Below are positions 24,390 to 37,349 of a DNA stretch of 64,000 nucleotides, one piece after another. The stretch spans positions 1-64,000 of the forward strand of contig CAUYLG010026827.1 of the NCBI GenBank assembly GCA_963573385.1, written 5' to 3'. The position numbers and the translations under genes are program-made. The DNA comes from Cacajao melanocephalus. Its lineage: Eukaryota > Chordata > Mammalia > Primates > Pitheciidae. The notes beneath the pieces were generated by a model. That model was not told the origin of the DNA. It did no database searches and saw only the letters and a program-made list of their open reading frames with translations. Every line of letters starts with the position of its first letter. Position 1 is the first letter of the stretch.

Positions 24390-24765
24390 TGTTCCACAGA
24401 TGAGTGGCCTGGCACCTGCTGCATGAGAAATAGCCAATTACTGTTCAGTGTCTCTAATTTTCTGATTCAATTAGCATGCTTCAGAGCTTTCCAGTTTAAT
24501 TGCAAACTACTTCACAGTTAGCTCTCTGATTAATCATTGCCCATCTGCAAGCCATCGGAAAACTTAGTGGAACAAATTTGTGTACTTTGGAATGCTGGGA
24601 GCTTAGCAAATCAAACTTGTTTTGGTATATAAAGCTTTAATTTTGTTTGCCCTTTTCAGCTGCACTTGTAAGAAGCTCTGTACTGATTAAACAGGAAGTC
24701 TGGACAATAATATGCTACATTATGCATATAATTACTGTAAATACAACCAAGATTGTAGAAACATC
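24390..24765. promoter_or_regulatory. Candidate conserved non-coding element or enhancer (TAAT-rich)
   Basis: Six TAAT/ATTA homeodomain cores fall within about 105 bp (24434-24537): in CCAATTAC, CTCTAATT, CAATTAGCATGC, TTTAATTGCAAA and GATTAATCATT. A TTTAATTTTGTTTGC stretch and a CAGCTG E-box (24658-24663) follow. No repeat ancestry is visible and no reading frame is present. This texture is common in deeply conserved developmental enhancers in gene deserts. The call is inference; conservation was not tested. Confidence 0.35.
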
Positions 24766-24769
24766 ATTT

Positions 24770-25250
24770 AAGGTTAGGCACTAACATGAATGGAGAAGGG
24801 GGTCAAGAAAACACATTTGGAATCAATTTCTTTCCATTATGACCAAGTACAAGTATCAAGGAAGAAAAATGCTGTGTGACACACAGTGATGTCATTACAG
24901 CACCTGTTCCCCTGAAGACATTTTACATTCTGGCTTTTCATGTATTCATAAACTCTTTCTTGTTATTTAATTAGTAGAGTACTAAGTTTTATAAGCTTTG
25001 TTTACAAAACATATATTAGGGATTTTAAAGCAAACTGGCACCACATTGTTTATGCTTCATTTTCCAAGCTTTCTTGCTGGTCCACTGAACGTATGAATGA
25101 TAATGTCAGAAAACAAAACTGTTTTTAATGGAGCTTTGGCTGGATTTTAAATTATATCTTAACCTATAATCATGATTTCTTCATTCTGAACAATGAAACA
25201 TGAATTGCATATTCTGTTCATTCATATGAACAAACACCATAGGGCGGATT
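24770..25250. other. Repeat-poor sequence right of the candidate enhancer
   Basis: No recognised repeat or gene. Confidence 0.35.
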
Positions 25251-25254
25251 CCTC

Positions 25255-25340
25255 ATTGTACAAGGAAGGAGGCTGGATAAAATGAACTCCAAAGACCTTT
25301 TCAACTCTCTAGTTCACATTTTAAACATCTGAAATTATGC
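25255..25340 (+). repeat. Old LINE tail (CR1/L3-like), tentative
   Basis: 'ggctggataaaatgaactcc' and 'aaagaccttttcaactctct' recall a mammal-wide tail of the form 'ggactagatga..tctaaggtcccttccagctct'. A similar segment occurs at 29765-29830. Confidence 0.35.
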
Positions 25341-25404
25341 TAACATATTTTCAAAAGCTTCTAAACAAATATACCGTATAAGAAATCTTATTTCCAAGAA
25401 TAAA

Positions 25405-25520
25405 TTTTAAGCTCCAGCAGAGCAGGGACCATGTATCTAACTCACCGCTGCATCCCCAGTGCCACACAGAGGGCCTGCACGTTTTTGGTGCTCAATTACT
25501 GCTTTTTGGGTGAAGGAACT
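25405..25520 (+). repeat. L2 LINE 3' end
   Basis: 'aagctccagcagagcaggga', 'ctaactcaccgctgcatccc' and 'cagtgccacacagagggcct' then 'ggtgctcaattact' are the L2 3' terminus. Confidence 0.75.
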
Positions 25521-25524
25521 GAAA

Positions 25525-27390
<1,866 letters not shown>

Positions 27391-27464
27391 CTAAATGCAA
27401 TACAACAGGCTTTTTCTAAACAAAAGTAACAGGCATACCAACAAGTCAATGGCAAGCCTTTTTT

Positions 27465-27763
27465 AAAATTTTTATTTTGTTTTTATTTGAGATAGAGTCT
27501 TGCTCTGTCACCCAGATTGGAGTACACTGGCACAATTGGCTCACTGAAACCTCCACCTCCCAGGTTCAAGCAATTCTCCTGCCTCAACCTCCCGAGTGGT
27601 TGGGACTACAAGTGCATGCCACCACGCCTGGCTAGTTTTTTGTATTTTAGTAGAGACAGGTTTCACCATGCTGGCCAGGATGGTCTCGATCTCCTGACCT
27701 CATGATCCACCTGCCTTGGCCTCCCATAGTGCTGGGATTACAGGCATGAGTCACCACGCATGG
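27465..27763 (-). mobile_element. AluS/Y-type SINE
   Basis: Full-length reverse Alu. 'ggtctcgatctcctgacctc' favours a later S or Y form. Imperfect flanks: 'caagccttttttaaa' left and 'caagccattttgtaaa' right. Confidence 0.92.
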
Positions 27764-27774
27764 CCAAGCCATTT

Positions 27775-29315
27775 TGTAAATATTACCAATAGGGGCTTCA
27801 CAGAAACACTTTGAGATGGTCCCATGTGAACCGAGGATCATGTGTTAGTTTTCACTTGTTTCCTGATACACAGATGAATTACCATCAGCAATGTTCTTCT
27901 TAGACATAAAAACCACATACTTATTTGCACACTACAAATTCAAAGAGTGTTTTTAACGTAAAAGGTGGAATATAAGTGACTATGAAGTTCATAAGAATTT
28001 CTAAAAAATGAAAATAAAAGCATAAAGTAGTTGCTTTCTTTAGATAGAGAATCTTATAAGAGATATAAAATTTAACATCTACTGTACTTTAAGCCTATAT
28101 CTTACTGATAATTTAAAATTATAATTAGTGTTCTTGGGACTGAATGCTACATAGAAAACTAAATATGCACATATGTATGAGATGTGAGATGCTGCTGCAG
28201 GAGAGAAATACCCTATTTTTAAAGCAAAAAAAAAAAAAAAAAACAACTTAGTGAAGTCTATCCTTTCATTTATATGTCTCATGTAAATTACACATAATTT
28301 TAAATCTTCAACACGTTGAAAATGTCCAGGTCTCACAGCACTTCTCCTTTGTTATCTTCAATTTTTCACTTGGCCATGGCAATGGAGACTTTCTTGAAAT
28401 ATTTACAAATTAAAAACGATATACTTCAAATTGAACTAAGAAATGACCACTAGACAAACATTAATTTTTATTTATATAATCTGGTTGAAAAATATATGAT
28501 TTTTCTACTCTAAAGGCATTTTCTTATGCAGTAACACCACAAAAATAGCTGAAGTTTAAAATAGTGGATTTCCCATATGGTTAGTCCACAGCAAGATAAA
28601 GTTGTAAATGAGGGGACTATGTGAAGAAAACATAAAAAAGCCTTAAGGGCACATGCAAAAAATGTGATATTGCATGATTTACATACACAATTTTATTCCC
28701 CAAAATTCAAAGAGAAAAACTTAATATGTCATAACTTAAACTGTATTTCATATAAAGTATTCCTGATTACGTATTTAACTCTAAGATACATAACTCAATT
28801 TAGAGCATAATGTGGGAGAAGAGTTAGTAAGAATCTAACCTTTTGCATTTCTTGACTTTTTTGGGCTTGTGGTAATGTTGTATTTATAGAGATTCTACAC
28901 TTTCAAATTTAAGTCTTGAAATGTCAAAAAAAAAAAAATCCCAAAGCTGAGATCTCACAGAAGGTGATTTTTAACAGTCCTTAAAAGTAAAGACTTATGA
29001 TCTTCTGACAACTGGAGCTTTCGCATTTTAAGATTTAAAAATTTCAATCCTAATATTACATAAGCATACACATCGACACACTTTTAAAGATTCCATTATC
29101 TTTGATAGGCCTGGAAAGAAGAGGAAAATAAGAAAACAAAAAGTTGTGAGGTTCAGGAATACTGTATAAGTACAAATATAAAGAAGTAAATACTTAATCT
29201 CTTGTGTATTTAAAGGTGGCCTCTTATAAGAATATATTTACAATGTAAATCACAACGTCTAGTTAATTTTTTATTATTTGTCATAATAAAAAGTGGAGAT
29301 TCCCCCAATATTTTG
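27775..29315. other. Anonymous AT-rich sequence
   Basis: No recognised repeat apart from poly(A) runs at about 28226-28243 and 28926-28937. Confidence 0.4.
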
Positions 29316-29324
29316 GAGTTGTAA

Positions 29325-29420
29325 CTAGAAGAAACAGTCTCAGAGAAGTTAAGTGATTTGATCAAGATCGTAATTGCTAGTTAGTTTTAGAATTATGTCT
29401 GGAATATAACAAGAATCTTG
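29325..29420 (-). repeat. MIR SINE fragment
   Basis: 'cagtctcagagaagttaagt', 'gatttgatcaagatcgtaat' and 'tgctagttagttttagaat' match the reversed MIR core. Confidence 0.6.
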
Positions 29421-29554
29421 TCTTCAAGTTTCTTCTCACTCCCATAGCTAAAATTTTAAACATAATTCTTGGAATTCATTTATTTTCAATGTATCCTGCT
29501 ATCATCCATGTAATTACAGGTATGTCACAAACTCTTTAGTTTTCTCATCACTTT

Positions 29555-29830
29555 CAAGTCAACAAGTATATTTTTACCACCTACTATGAGTCAGATTTAG
29601 AGATTACAATGATGGTAAGACAAAGGTTAATCTTATTATTGGGTATTTTATGGTCTTATGAGGGAAAGAGGATTGGCAAACAAATATCATTAAAGGCACT
29701 GCTTAATTTGACCAGAAAGGTGTCAAAGTCAAAGGTGACATTGAGTTTCTGATTACCAAGATTAAAGATAGGGTCTGGACTAAATGATGTCTTGGTCCCT
29801 TTCTAATAAAGTTTTAAATTTTATCTTTTC
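29555..29830 (-). repeat. Old LINE fragments (L2-like, then CR1/L3-like tail)
   Basis: 29555-29690 resembles the reversed L2 3' end ('ccacctactatgagtcagat', 'atggtcttatgaggga'). 29765-29830 has 'agggtctggactaaatgatg' and 'cttggtccctttctaat', like the CR1/L3 tail, which reads on the + strand. Both are weak. Confidence 0.4.
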
Positions 29831-29834
29831 CTCT

Positions 29835-30155
29835 CCTCTATTGTTTCTTAGATAGATTTATAAATAAGTAGGTAATTGATAATACTAAAATTTCCAGTGA
29901 TTCACTGGAACACAGTGATGTGTTTATGAGTAGGTACACAATGAACAAAGCCTTTTATCTCCAAATGAGTTTGTGAAATTATGGGTTTCTTTGGCATAGG
30001 CCTTTAATGTGTTAATGTGCAGTGTATCTCCAAGAGGAAGATTTTATATGCAATGTTTCCTTTTTTTCCAATCAAGAAAAGAAAAATCCCCCAAATAGGA
30101 GCTTTTATTACTATCTTGAGTTCTCAGAATTACTATTCCCATTTGCATAGTTTGG
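29835..30155. other. Anonymous sequence
   Basis: Nothing recognisable. TTCCAGTGATTCACTGGAA at 29891-29909 is a perfect inverted repeat around a central T. Confidence 0.35.
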
Positions 30156-30159
30156 AAAA

Positions 30160-30740
30160 CACTAGCTCCAGACTGTTGTAATATTCTAACTGGTCTTCTG
30201 AAACAACCCGACCTACACATGCACTGGCAAGATAATCCCCCTAAAGAGTTACTTTCATCAAATTTCCCTGTTCAAAAACCTCCAGCGACTCTATGTGGCC
30301 TATAAATTAAAGTTAAGACTCTTTAGACCCTCTAGAGATGCTGCTTGCAAATTTCTCTGTAACTTTTTCTCTCACAATTTCTAAACAAACTCCAGCCACA
30401 ATGCTGCTGAGTTTAGGTGCTCTGCCTTAGATCCCACCCACTACTTTTCTGCCTATAATGCCTTCCCCTCTGCACAAAATTACCTGTTACTTCTCTGATA
30501 AAACCCAGTTTGGGCTCTGTCTTCTCAACAAATTAGCATAGTATGCAAACTCTAAGCTAGTTACCTGAACCGCATTTTGCAAAATTGTTATGTTTTTTAT
30601 TGCCATTTTTCTTTTAAGCATATATTTTCTGCCCCTTTTGGCCACATTGCATAAGTTCACTGAGGCCAGGCACAAGCCTTGCATCCCAGAATTTAGCACA
30701 TTCTTTTGTACTTACTAGCATCCTTTTAAATGATGGTAAT
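30160..30740 (+). repeat. L2 LINE, ORF2 3' region and 3' UTR
   Basis: Long collinear match: 'atattctaactggtcttctg', 'ttccctgttcaaaaacctcc', 'aattaaagttaagactcttt', 'gccttcccctctgcacaaaa', 'taagttcactgaggccaggc' and 'cccagaatttagcacatt'. Confidence 0.78.
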
Positions 30741-30744
30741 GACA

Positions 30745-31655
30745 AGACTACTGATGACAAAGTAAAAATTACAAGAAAAGAGACGAATCTAAACCAGTAG
30801 CCCAAATGATCATTTACAAACTAAATACAGAGTGGTTTACAAAAATATTAACTAATTTTTCCAAATGCCAAATAACTGCTCAGGCATGAGTTTTCAACTT
30901 TGATTTCTGATAAATCCTAATGTAGAATATAAGTGAAATATTTGGTAAACATTGAAATTCCCTCATTTAATGTTTTCTTCATTTAAATGCTCTTAAATGG
31001 TTTCAGCTTATTTCACATAAAGGAACAGCTTTAGTTCAAAATGAGATTTTTTATCCCAATGCAGAAGGCTTACATTAGGAGGATAACTCAGTAACAAATA
31101 TTCTAAAATATTACCTGTTATAATTAATAAATTAATTTGATAAAACATCAAAGTACTAAACAGTTTGTCTCTTCATTTTAGGATACAGTCTAACTTAAAA
31201 AAAAAAAATTCTCACAAGCCATTTGATCTTGCCCATTGAAAAAAATGTGTGTTGCTCACTAACATTTGTTATTGCAACATGAATCCTGAAATTTGGATAA
31301 AATTTAACTTCAGCTAACACAAGGCCTTGGTGTCTTCCCACCTTGTAAAAAGTCTCATTTTTTTATATATAAAATTTCCCCTAATTTCTCTTCTTTTAGT
31401 AAATAAAGAAACAGCTCTTGAACAAATTTTGATTAGGCTAAAAGTTTTATTTTTTAAAAAAAGATACACATTTTGAACCAGAGATGAAAATGAATTCCTT
31501 TTAAGATGTAAAAATAACATTGCCCTTTCTAAATCTACAGTATGTATTTTTAAAGAAACTGTAATATATTCCACTAGTTTAGTAATTCTTGTGAATGTTA
31601 TTAATTACTTTAATTATGTCTAGTACTTGCACTAATATGTGCATACTTTCTCCCT
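30745..31655. other. Anonymous AT-rich sequence
   Basis: No recognised repeat or gene. Confidence 0.4.
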
Positions 31656-31659
31656 TTTT

Positions 31660-31800
31660 ACAAAACCTCTATTAGAGGCTCTGGAAGGTATAAGCCATGA
31701 TAGCAATGACCCTGTCAAACTCTTTATCTCTGTAACTCAGGGCCTAGGACTGTGCCTGCCACATAGTAGACATTCAATAAATATTTGTTAAATAAACAGA
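31660..31800 (+). repeat. L2 LINE 3' end
   Basis: 'ccatgatagcaatgaccctg', 'ctgtaactcagggcctagga', 'ctgtgcctgccacatagtag' and 'attcaataaatatttgttaa' are diagnostic. Confidence 0.85.
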
Positions 31801-31844
31801 TAGCTGGAAAATATGTTCCATAAGGAAAATGAATCTATTGCCTT

Positions 31845-32085
31845 TTATTAGTTAGGAATCTGGCCCTGGGAGTCAGAATGGCAGTGTTTGAGTTCTGGCT
31901 GCACTATTTCCTAGCTGTTAGATCTCTCTAAATCTATTCCCTTCCCTCACCTGCAAAATGGAATGATAATAGACTCTGCCTCACATAGTTACCATGAGGA
32001 TTAATCCATATAAATACATGACACTTAGGGAGCACTCAATACAGGCTAGCTGTTATTATCATTATCAACATCATCATCATATTCT
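31845..32085 (+). repeat. MIR SINE, nearly full length
   Basis: 'gagttctggctgcactattt', 'cctagctgttagatctctct', 'cctcacctgcaaaatggaat', 'accatgaggattaatccata' and 'ggctagctgttattatcatt' follow the whole MIR consensus. Confidence 0.85.
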
Positions 32086-32089
32086 CTTC

Positions 32090-32180
32090 TTCATTTGTCT
32101 TGTTTACTACTTATCTCCTGTTTCAAGCACATAATATATGCTCAATAAACACCTGCTAAATGGAGAAATAAATCAATGAA
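32090..32180 (+). repeat. L2 LINE 3' fragment
   Basis: 'tttcaagcacataatatatg' and 'ctcaataaacacctgctaaa' give the L2 terminus. Confidence 0.55.
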
Positions 32181-32184
32181 GTGC

Positions 32185-33835
32185 AGATGTACCTGTATAG
32201 ACAAATATGTTTAGCTACCCTCAGTATACATTTTGTCAGGATTCAGACAAATAGCAAAAAATTTTAAAACATAACTCCAAGTTAGTGTGACTGAGTTCTT
32301 ATTTGAATCTGCTTTTAAGAGATCCAGTCACATAGCCCTTTGGAGAATACAGTTCTTTTTATCACCTTTTTGAATTTCTGGTAGTACCTAACACAGATGT
32401 TTGCATCATTTGTACTAAAAAATATACTAGTTAGCAACCAAGTCATATAGGTAAAAATTAAAAACAAATGACCACAGACTAAAGAGTGGGTAAACGGTAG
32501 CATTCTCATGATATTTAACTATCTAATCTTAACAAACCAGTTTGCAGCATTTACATTTCTTGCAATATTGCTGTACATTGAAGTGTTATAGTGAGGATCA
32601 TTGCTTTTACACTTTCTAACTTAGAACTTCAGTTGAAATTGTGTAAGTAGCAACTAAAGAGTTATATTTCTACAAAGTGCCTCCTTGTGAGTAGACAACA
32701 GAAATAAGTCTCAGGTCATGTGGCTCTGAAGTATTTAACTCATCACTGACTTAATCTTTTTAGATCTCATATTTGGAATATTTCTCATCAGAAATGTGCT
32801 ATATTAAAGAGTACCGGTAAGTTTTCTAACTTATTTTGAGCTTTACTCTGGAAACATGCTATCAGATTATAGAATAGCCTGGTTATTTTTAAGGCTTATA
32901 TTAGTTTTTTTTTAATTTATAAAATCAATATGAATTTTAGCAGCAAAGAATTTAGGTTTTCTCTTTTTAAAGACAACATAAATAATGAATAATTATTTTG
33001 AGTGGGTGAAGAAAGGCAGGACAAAAGACTCAGATAATAATCTTAAATTCTTCCATTTACTTGTTTACATTCTTTGTACAATTATTTTCTATTTCCACTG
33101 CATTTTCCACATTGAAAAAAAGTTAAAAATCTTATAAAATATTCAGAAGCCCTTTGTCTTCCTCATGACATTTCCCACAAATGTACTGAAGAAAGAACTG
33201 CTAGTTCTAAAAGCTGATTCTCCAAGTTAGCGGTTCTAAAAAATGTTAGCTGTTAGTTTGTTCACTATAAAATAACCAGAGGGTGCTTGAGCCTCACCCA
33301 GGATTTACTGCTTCTCACGCCTTGGGGACTGAATGGGTGAGTGTGTCAAGGTGAGAGGAAAGAGAACTAACCAGTATTTGCTTTTCCATCGAATCCAACT
33401 TCCTTCTAGTTTCTTCTCTCCTTCCTTGCCTCTTTCTGTTTTCCTAGGCCTTGTATGTGTGTTTCTTATATGTATTCCCAACCCTTCTTGGGATTCTAGA
33501 AACAAGTTCATATTGAAGCTGCTTAGTCATTTATTCTGGACCAAGGCTGCTGAAATTCCAGATCTTAACTTGAAAGAAATACTAAACAAATACCAATTTA
33601 AAAACACATATGAATCATTCCCTCTAATATAATAAGTGCAAAAATATATTGACTATGTGTTAGGCATGAGCTAAGTGCTTTACATATATGATTAACTGCT
33701 ATCACATATTTAAAAAGAACCCAAACACAAATATTTTTCCAGAAGCAAGTGGAAGTGGGGGGGTGGTATTATTCTGATTCTGACTTTATTCACATTTTTT
33801 AATAAACTTAATTTTATTCTTTAGTAACTGGGGAT
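32185..33835. other. Anonymous AT-rich sequence
   Basis: No recognised repeat. A 99-codon open frame at 33333-33632 (+) overlaps a 68-codon frame on the other strand; neither shows a domain. Confidence 0.4.
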
Positions 33836-33889
33836 GAATCTCTCAAAGATAAACAAAGGTTGACAAAGGTGTTGGTGAAAGAAGAAGAC

Positions 33890-34450
33890 TCAGGTGGTCA
33901 AAAGATGCTTTTTTCTACCCAACTCCAACTATAATCCTCGGAGTCTTCAACATTCCCATGAATAACCTATCCAAGAGTCTGACTGCTAGATTCCTTGATC
34001 TACAGTGATCCTTTCTTCCACTCCATTTCACCTGCCCATTCTCGATGTTTTACTCTGGACACTGCAGCATTCTTTTGAAACAGTAAATTTAGACATTCCC
34101 CTAATTTGACCACAACTTTCTATCTTTTTAACCATTTTTCTAAATTCCCTTTCTTACCTTAAAAAAAATCTTGCAGGGCTTCCAGTCCATTTACCCTTTC
34201 CTTTCTTCCTCTTAGCCCTTGTTTTGTTTTCACTTCTCAACCTAACTGCTTGAAGACCATGGTCCGACATTTCATTGTGTTTTCCTAATCTGCTACGTCG
34301 CACTGTCCATTTAAGGTACTTGTCTGGAACACTCCAAGGTTGGATAAATCCAGCTGACTGGCTTGTCCCTGGCTAACAGATTGTTGTTCCTACAGACAAA
34401 TCATCATCAACCACAATGGCCCTCAACATTGTTCAGCCATTGTAGTATGC
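33890..34450 (+). repeat. L2-clade LINE fragment, apurinic endonuclease region
   Basis: The stretch 33937-33998 translates to a decayed GDFNIH.D-type endonuclease motif (I-I-L-G-V-F-N-I-P-M-N-N-L-S then A-R-F-L-D-L). That is the hallmark of the APE domain of CR1/L2 LINEs. The pyrimidine-rich text that follows fits the same ORF. Boundaries are approximate and the clade is inferred. Confidence 0.5.
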
Positions 34451-34589
34451 GATTCCAGACAACTCTCTCGATGTTATCATTTAAAAGTTTAAAAACATCA
34501 TAAAGGCAGTAAAAGAAAACAAAAGAGAGCATATGCATACTTGTGGGGAGGGACTTAATGGCATGCCAATAAGACTAGAAACTATTTAA

Positions 34590-35458
34590 AAATTGCATTT
34601 TTTGGCTACATAAAAACTAAAAACTTCAGTTTGGAAAGAAACCTTAACAAACTCCATAAGCAAAGCAAAAAGATAAAAGGCAACTAGGCAAAAATATACC
34701 ACATACAATAAGGACTGTTATCCATCATTTATAAAGAACTCCTACTAATCAATAAAGAAATGACAAAGACTCAATTAAAAAGAAAGACCTGATAATTTAT
34801 GAGATAAATATAAATGACTAATAATCATATAAAAATATGCTCAACCTCACTGCTTACCAAATACAAATTTAATTTAGACTTTTTTTTTGCAGAATAACAA
34901 AGATTAAAATAATTAATAACACAAGACATAAATGCAAACTTGCATAACTATTTTGCAGAATAATTTGGCTATAATTTTCCAAACTAAATACATGCTTACC
35001 TTTTGAACTAGACATTTAATTTTTTGATGTTTATTTTGTAGAAACAGTAGCAAAAATGTATAAAGATGCTTACTTCAATACTGTTAATGTCAGACAAAAA
35101 AGGAAGAAAAATGAATAACTTTCAATAGAGACTCAATAAAATAAATTATGGCATAGTCAATCAATTAAATGCAATGTGGTTGCTACAAAAAAGAAAGTTG
35201 TATCTACAAAAAACTACATGAAAAATATCCAAACTACAATAGGAATATGTACTTTTTTTGGTAAATAGAATGTATTATTTTTATAATTGGAAAAAAGTAA
35301 TAAAAGGAAAATCAAGTTATAGGACAATATGCACATGAGCCTGTTTATTTGGAAGTCTGTGCACACTGTTATTAATAGAAACAGGTTATTTCTCAGGGGT
35401 GGTATGATTAGGGATTTTAATTTCTTTTCATCACTTGAATTTTCTTTTTTTTTTTTTA
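34590..35458 (+). mobile_element. Old L1M LINE, ORF2 C-terminus and 3' UTR
   Basis: 'atttataaagaactcctact', 'aatatgctcaacctcactgc', 'agagactcaataaaataaat', 'tatggcatagtcaatcaatt' and 'acaggttatttctcaggggt' are degraded versions of the L1 C-terminal and 3' UTR text of mammalian L1M families (MC/ME-like). Confidence 0.75.
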
Positions 35459-35499
35459 GAATGGCCATTTTTAAATAAAAAATGTAGATATTTTCATTT

Positions 35500-36280
35500 G
35501 CCTAACTAAGCCTACCTTACATTGTTTTCAAATCTCAGACTGCAATCTTCCCTTACTCTTGAGCATGTCACCTGGTCTCCTACTTCCGGGCAAAACCAAA
35601 ATTAATCAGAATGGAATTCTTTCGTCACCAGGCGCCAGGCTGGATTGCGGAGTGCAGTGGCGCGACCTCGGCTCACTGCAACCTCCGCCTCCTGGGTTCA
35701 AGCAATTCTCCTGCCTCAGCTTCCTGAGTAGCTGGGACTACAGATGTGCACCACCACGCCCAGCTAATTTTTTTGTATTTTTAGTAGAGATGGGGTTTCA
35801 CCATGTTGGCCAGGATGGTCTCGATCTCTTGACCTCGTGATCTCCCTGCCTCGGCCTCCCAAACTGCTGGGACTACAGGCGTGAGCCACCGCACCCGGCC
35901 CAGAATGGAATTCTTTAACTTTTCACTACCAAATCAGAAGACCTGTCAGCATTAGACTCATTCTCCTTCTTTCTAAAGACAAATTTTCTTCCAAATTAAA
36001 CTCTCAATGAAATCCTGCCTTATCTTCAAGGCATTTCCATTCTATAGCCTAATTCTCCACATCTTCACATTCTGACTAGCTGTTTATACAATTTATAATT
36101 ATTCAGGTCTCTTTCATCTTAAATAAACTAAAACCTCTGTTGACTCTTCTTTCTCTTCTAGTTGTTTCAAAAGTTTTCCTTTCTCCTCCGTAGTCACTTA
36201 CTTTTCTTCTCAAAAAAATTGTATATATTCATATAATAATCTCTCTGTCTTGAGCCTGAGCCAATATATTTAATAGTTCA
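35500..36280. other. Anonymous pyrimidine-rich sequence split by an Alu
   Basis: Flanks of the Alu at 35623-35900. It may be older L2 sequence leading into the copy that starts near 36285, but no firm anchor was found. Confidence 0.35.
35623..35900 (-). mobile_element. AluS-type SINE lacking its poly(A) tail
   Basis: Reverse Alu flanked by a perfect 16-bp duplication, CAGAATGGAATTCTTT, at 35607-35622 and 35901-35916. The 5' end is complete (GGCCGGGTGCGGTGG in sense). At its 3' end the usual 'gacagagcgagactccgtctc' and poly(A) are missing; sense sequence stops after CCTGGCGCCTGGTGACG. It also has a 7-bp insertion near 35645 (ggctggATTGCGGagtgcag) at the position of the AluYb diagnostic duplication, although the body is S-like. 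Confidence 0.95.
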
Positions 36281-36284
36281 GTGT

Positions 36285-37040
36285 CCATTTCTACTTGGAG
36301 GTCTGGCAGGCACCGCAAACTCGACATGTCAAAAAATATTTTCTCTGTTAAAATATCATTCGCCAAAAAATATTTTCTCTGTTAATGATAGGCATCCATA
36401 TAATTGCCCACACCAAAAGCCTGGACACCAAACTGATGCTTCTGCCCTATTACCCAGGAGAGCCCATCAATATTCAGGACCCACTGAGTTTCCTAAACAT
36501 CTCTCACATCAAATGATTTTCTCCATCTCCACCACACATCCAGGTCATCATGATCTAACCAGCTTTGCTTTTAGTCCTGTAACTCTCTTAATCCATTACC
36601 CTTATCATTGCTAGAATGTTCACTGAAAAATTCAAATCTAATCATATTATATTCCCTTTCTTAGAACCCCTTTTCCAAGTTTTTACAAGACTGAGAAAGC
36701 TCTCCATGACCTAGCTCCTGTTTATTTCTCTAGGGTCATTTCTTTTTATTGTCTTACCCTTATACTCTATTCTCCAGCAATACAGGCCTTTTTTCAGTTG
36801 TCAAATGTACCACATATTCTCTTGTCTTTGCCTGGAACTCAAAACACTAATTTCTGTGCCACCACCCTCATTCCCTACACGTAATTTTAGTCTCACTGAC
36901 CTGGAATGGCCAACTTATATTTTTTGGGCCTTTACTTTTTAAGAGCAGGGGTTGTACTTGCTGTCAGGGTTGTGTCCTTAGCACCTAGTATAGAACCTGG
37001 CATATGGCAAGTGCTGAGTGGCTGAATATAATTGAAGGGT
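36285..37040 (+). repeat. L2 LINE, ORF2 3' region to 3' end
   Basis: 'aggcaccgcaaactcgacat', 'accaaactgatgcttctgcc', 'tcagaacccctttt'-like text, 'gagaaagctctccatgacct', 'gtctttgcctggaactcaaa' and the terminal 'gcacctagtatagaacctgg'. Contains a local duplication at 36330-36385. Confidence 0.8.
36330..36385 (+). repeat. Short tandem duplication inside L2
   Basis: A 22-bp string beginning CAAAAAATATTTTCTCTG occurs at 36330-36351 and again at 36364-36385, giving a 34-bp period. Confidence 0.9.
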
Positions 37041-37349
37041 ATTATGTAAAAAACTGGCATTAAAAGGGCTGATGAATTGTTAGAAGTTTTACTGTCATCA
37101 CAGACTAGGCCAAGGTAGTTTCCCATATTGCTAAGACACAACATTCTCTTATACATCTGCCCACATAACTAAGAAAGATATTTATCTGGAGTCAAGCCAG
37201 TTCTTAGACTCACCTTCTGCTCTTTTCTTTTACCTTCAAACCCAGCAGAAATTAGTCAGAAATGTGGATATATGGCAGATATTCAAAATTCTTTATGTCA
37301 AGAAACAAATTAAAAATCTCACCCTAGAAAACTTGTTTTCTCTTCTTGT

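Noticed and set aside
35640..35665. AluYb assignment for the 35.6 kb Alu
   Set aside because: The insertion position fits, but the other readable bases are S-like.
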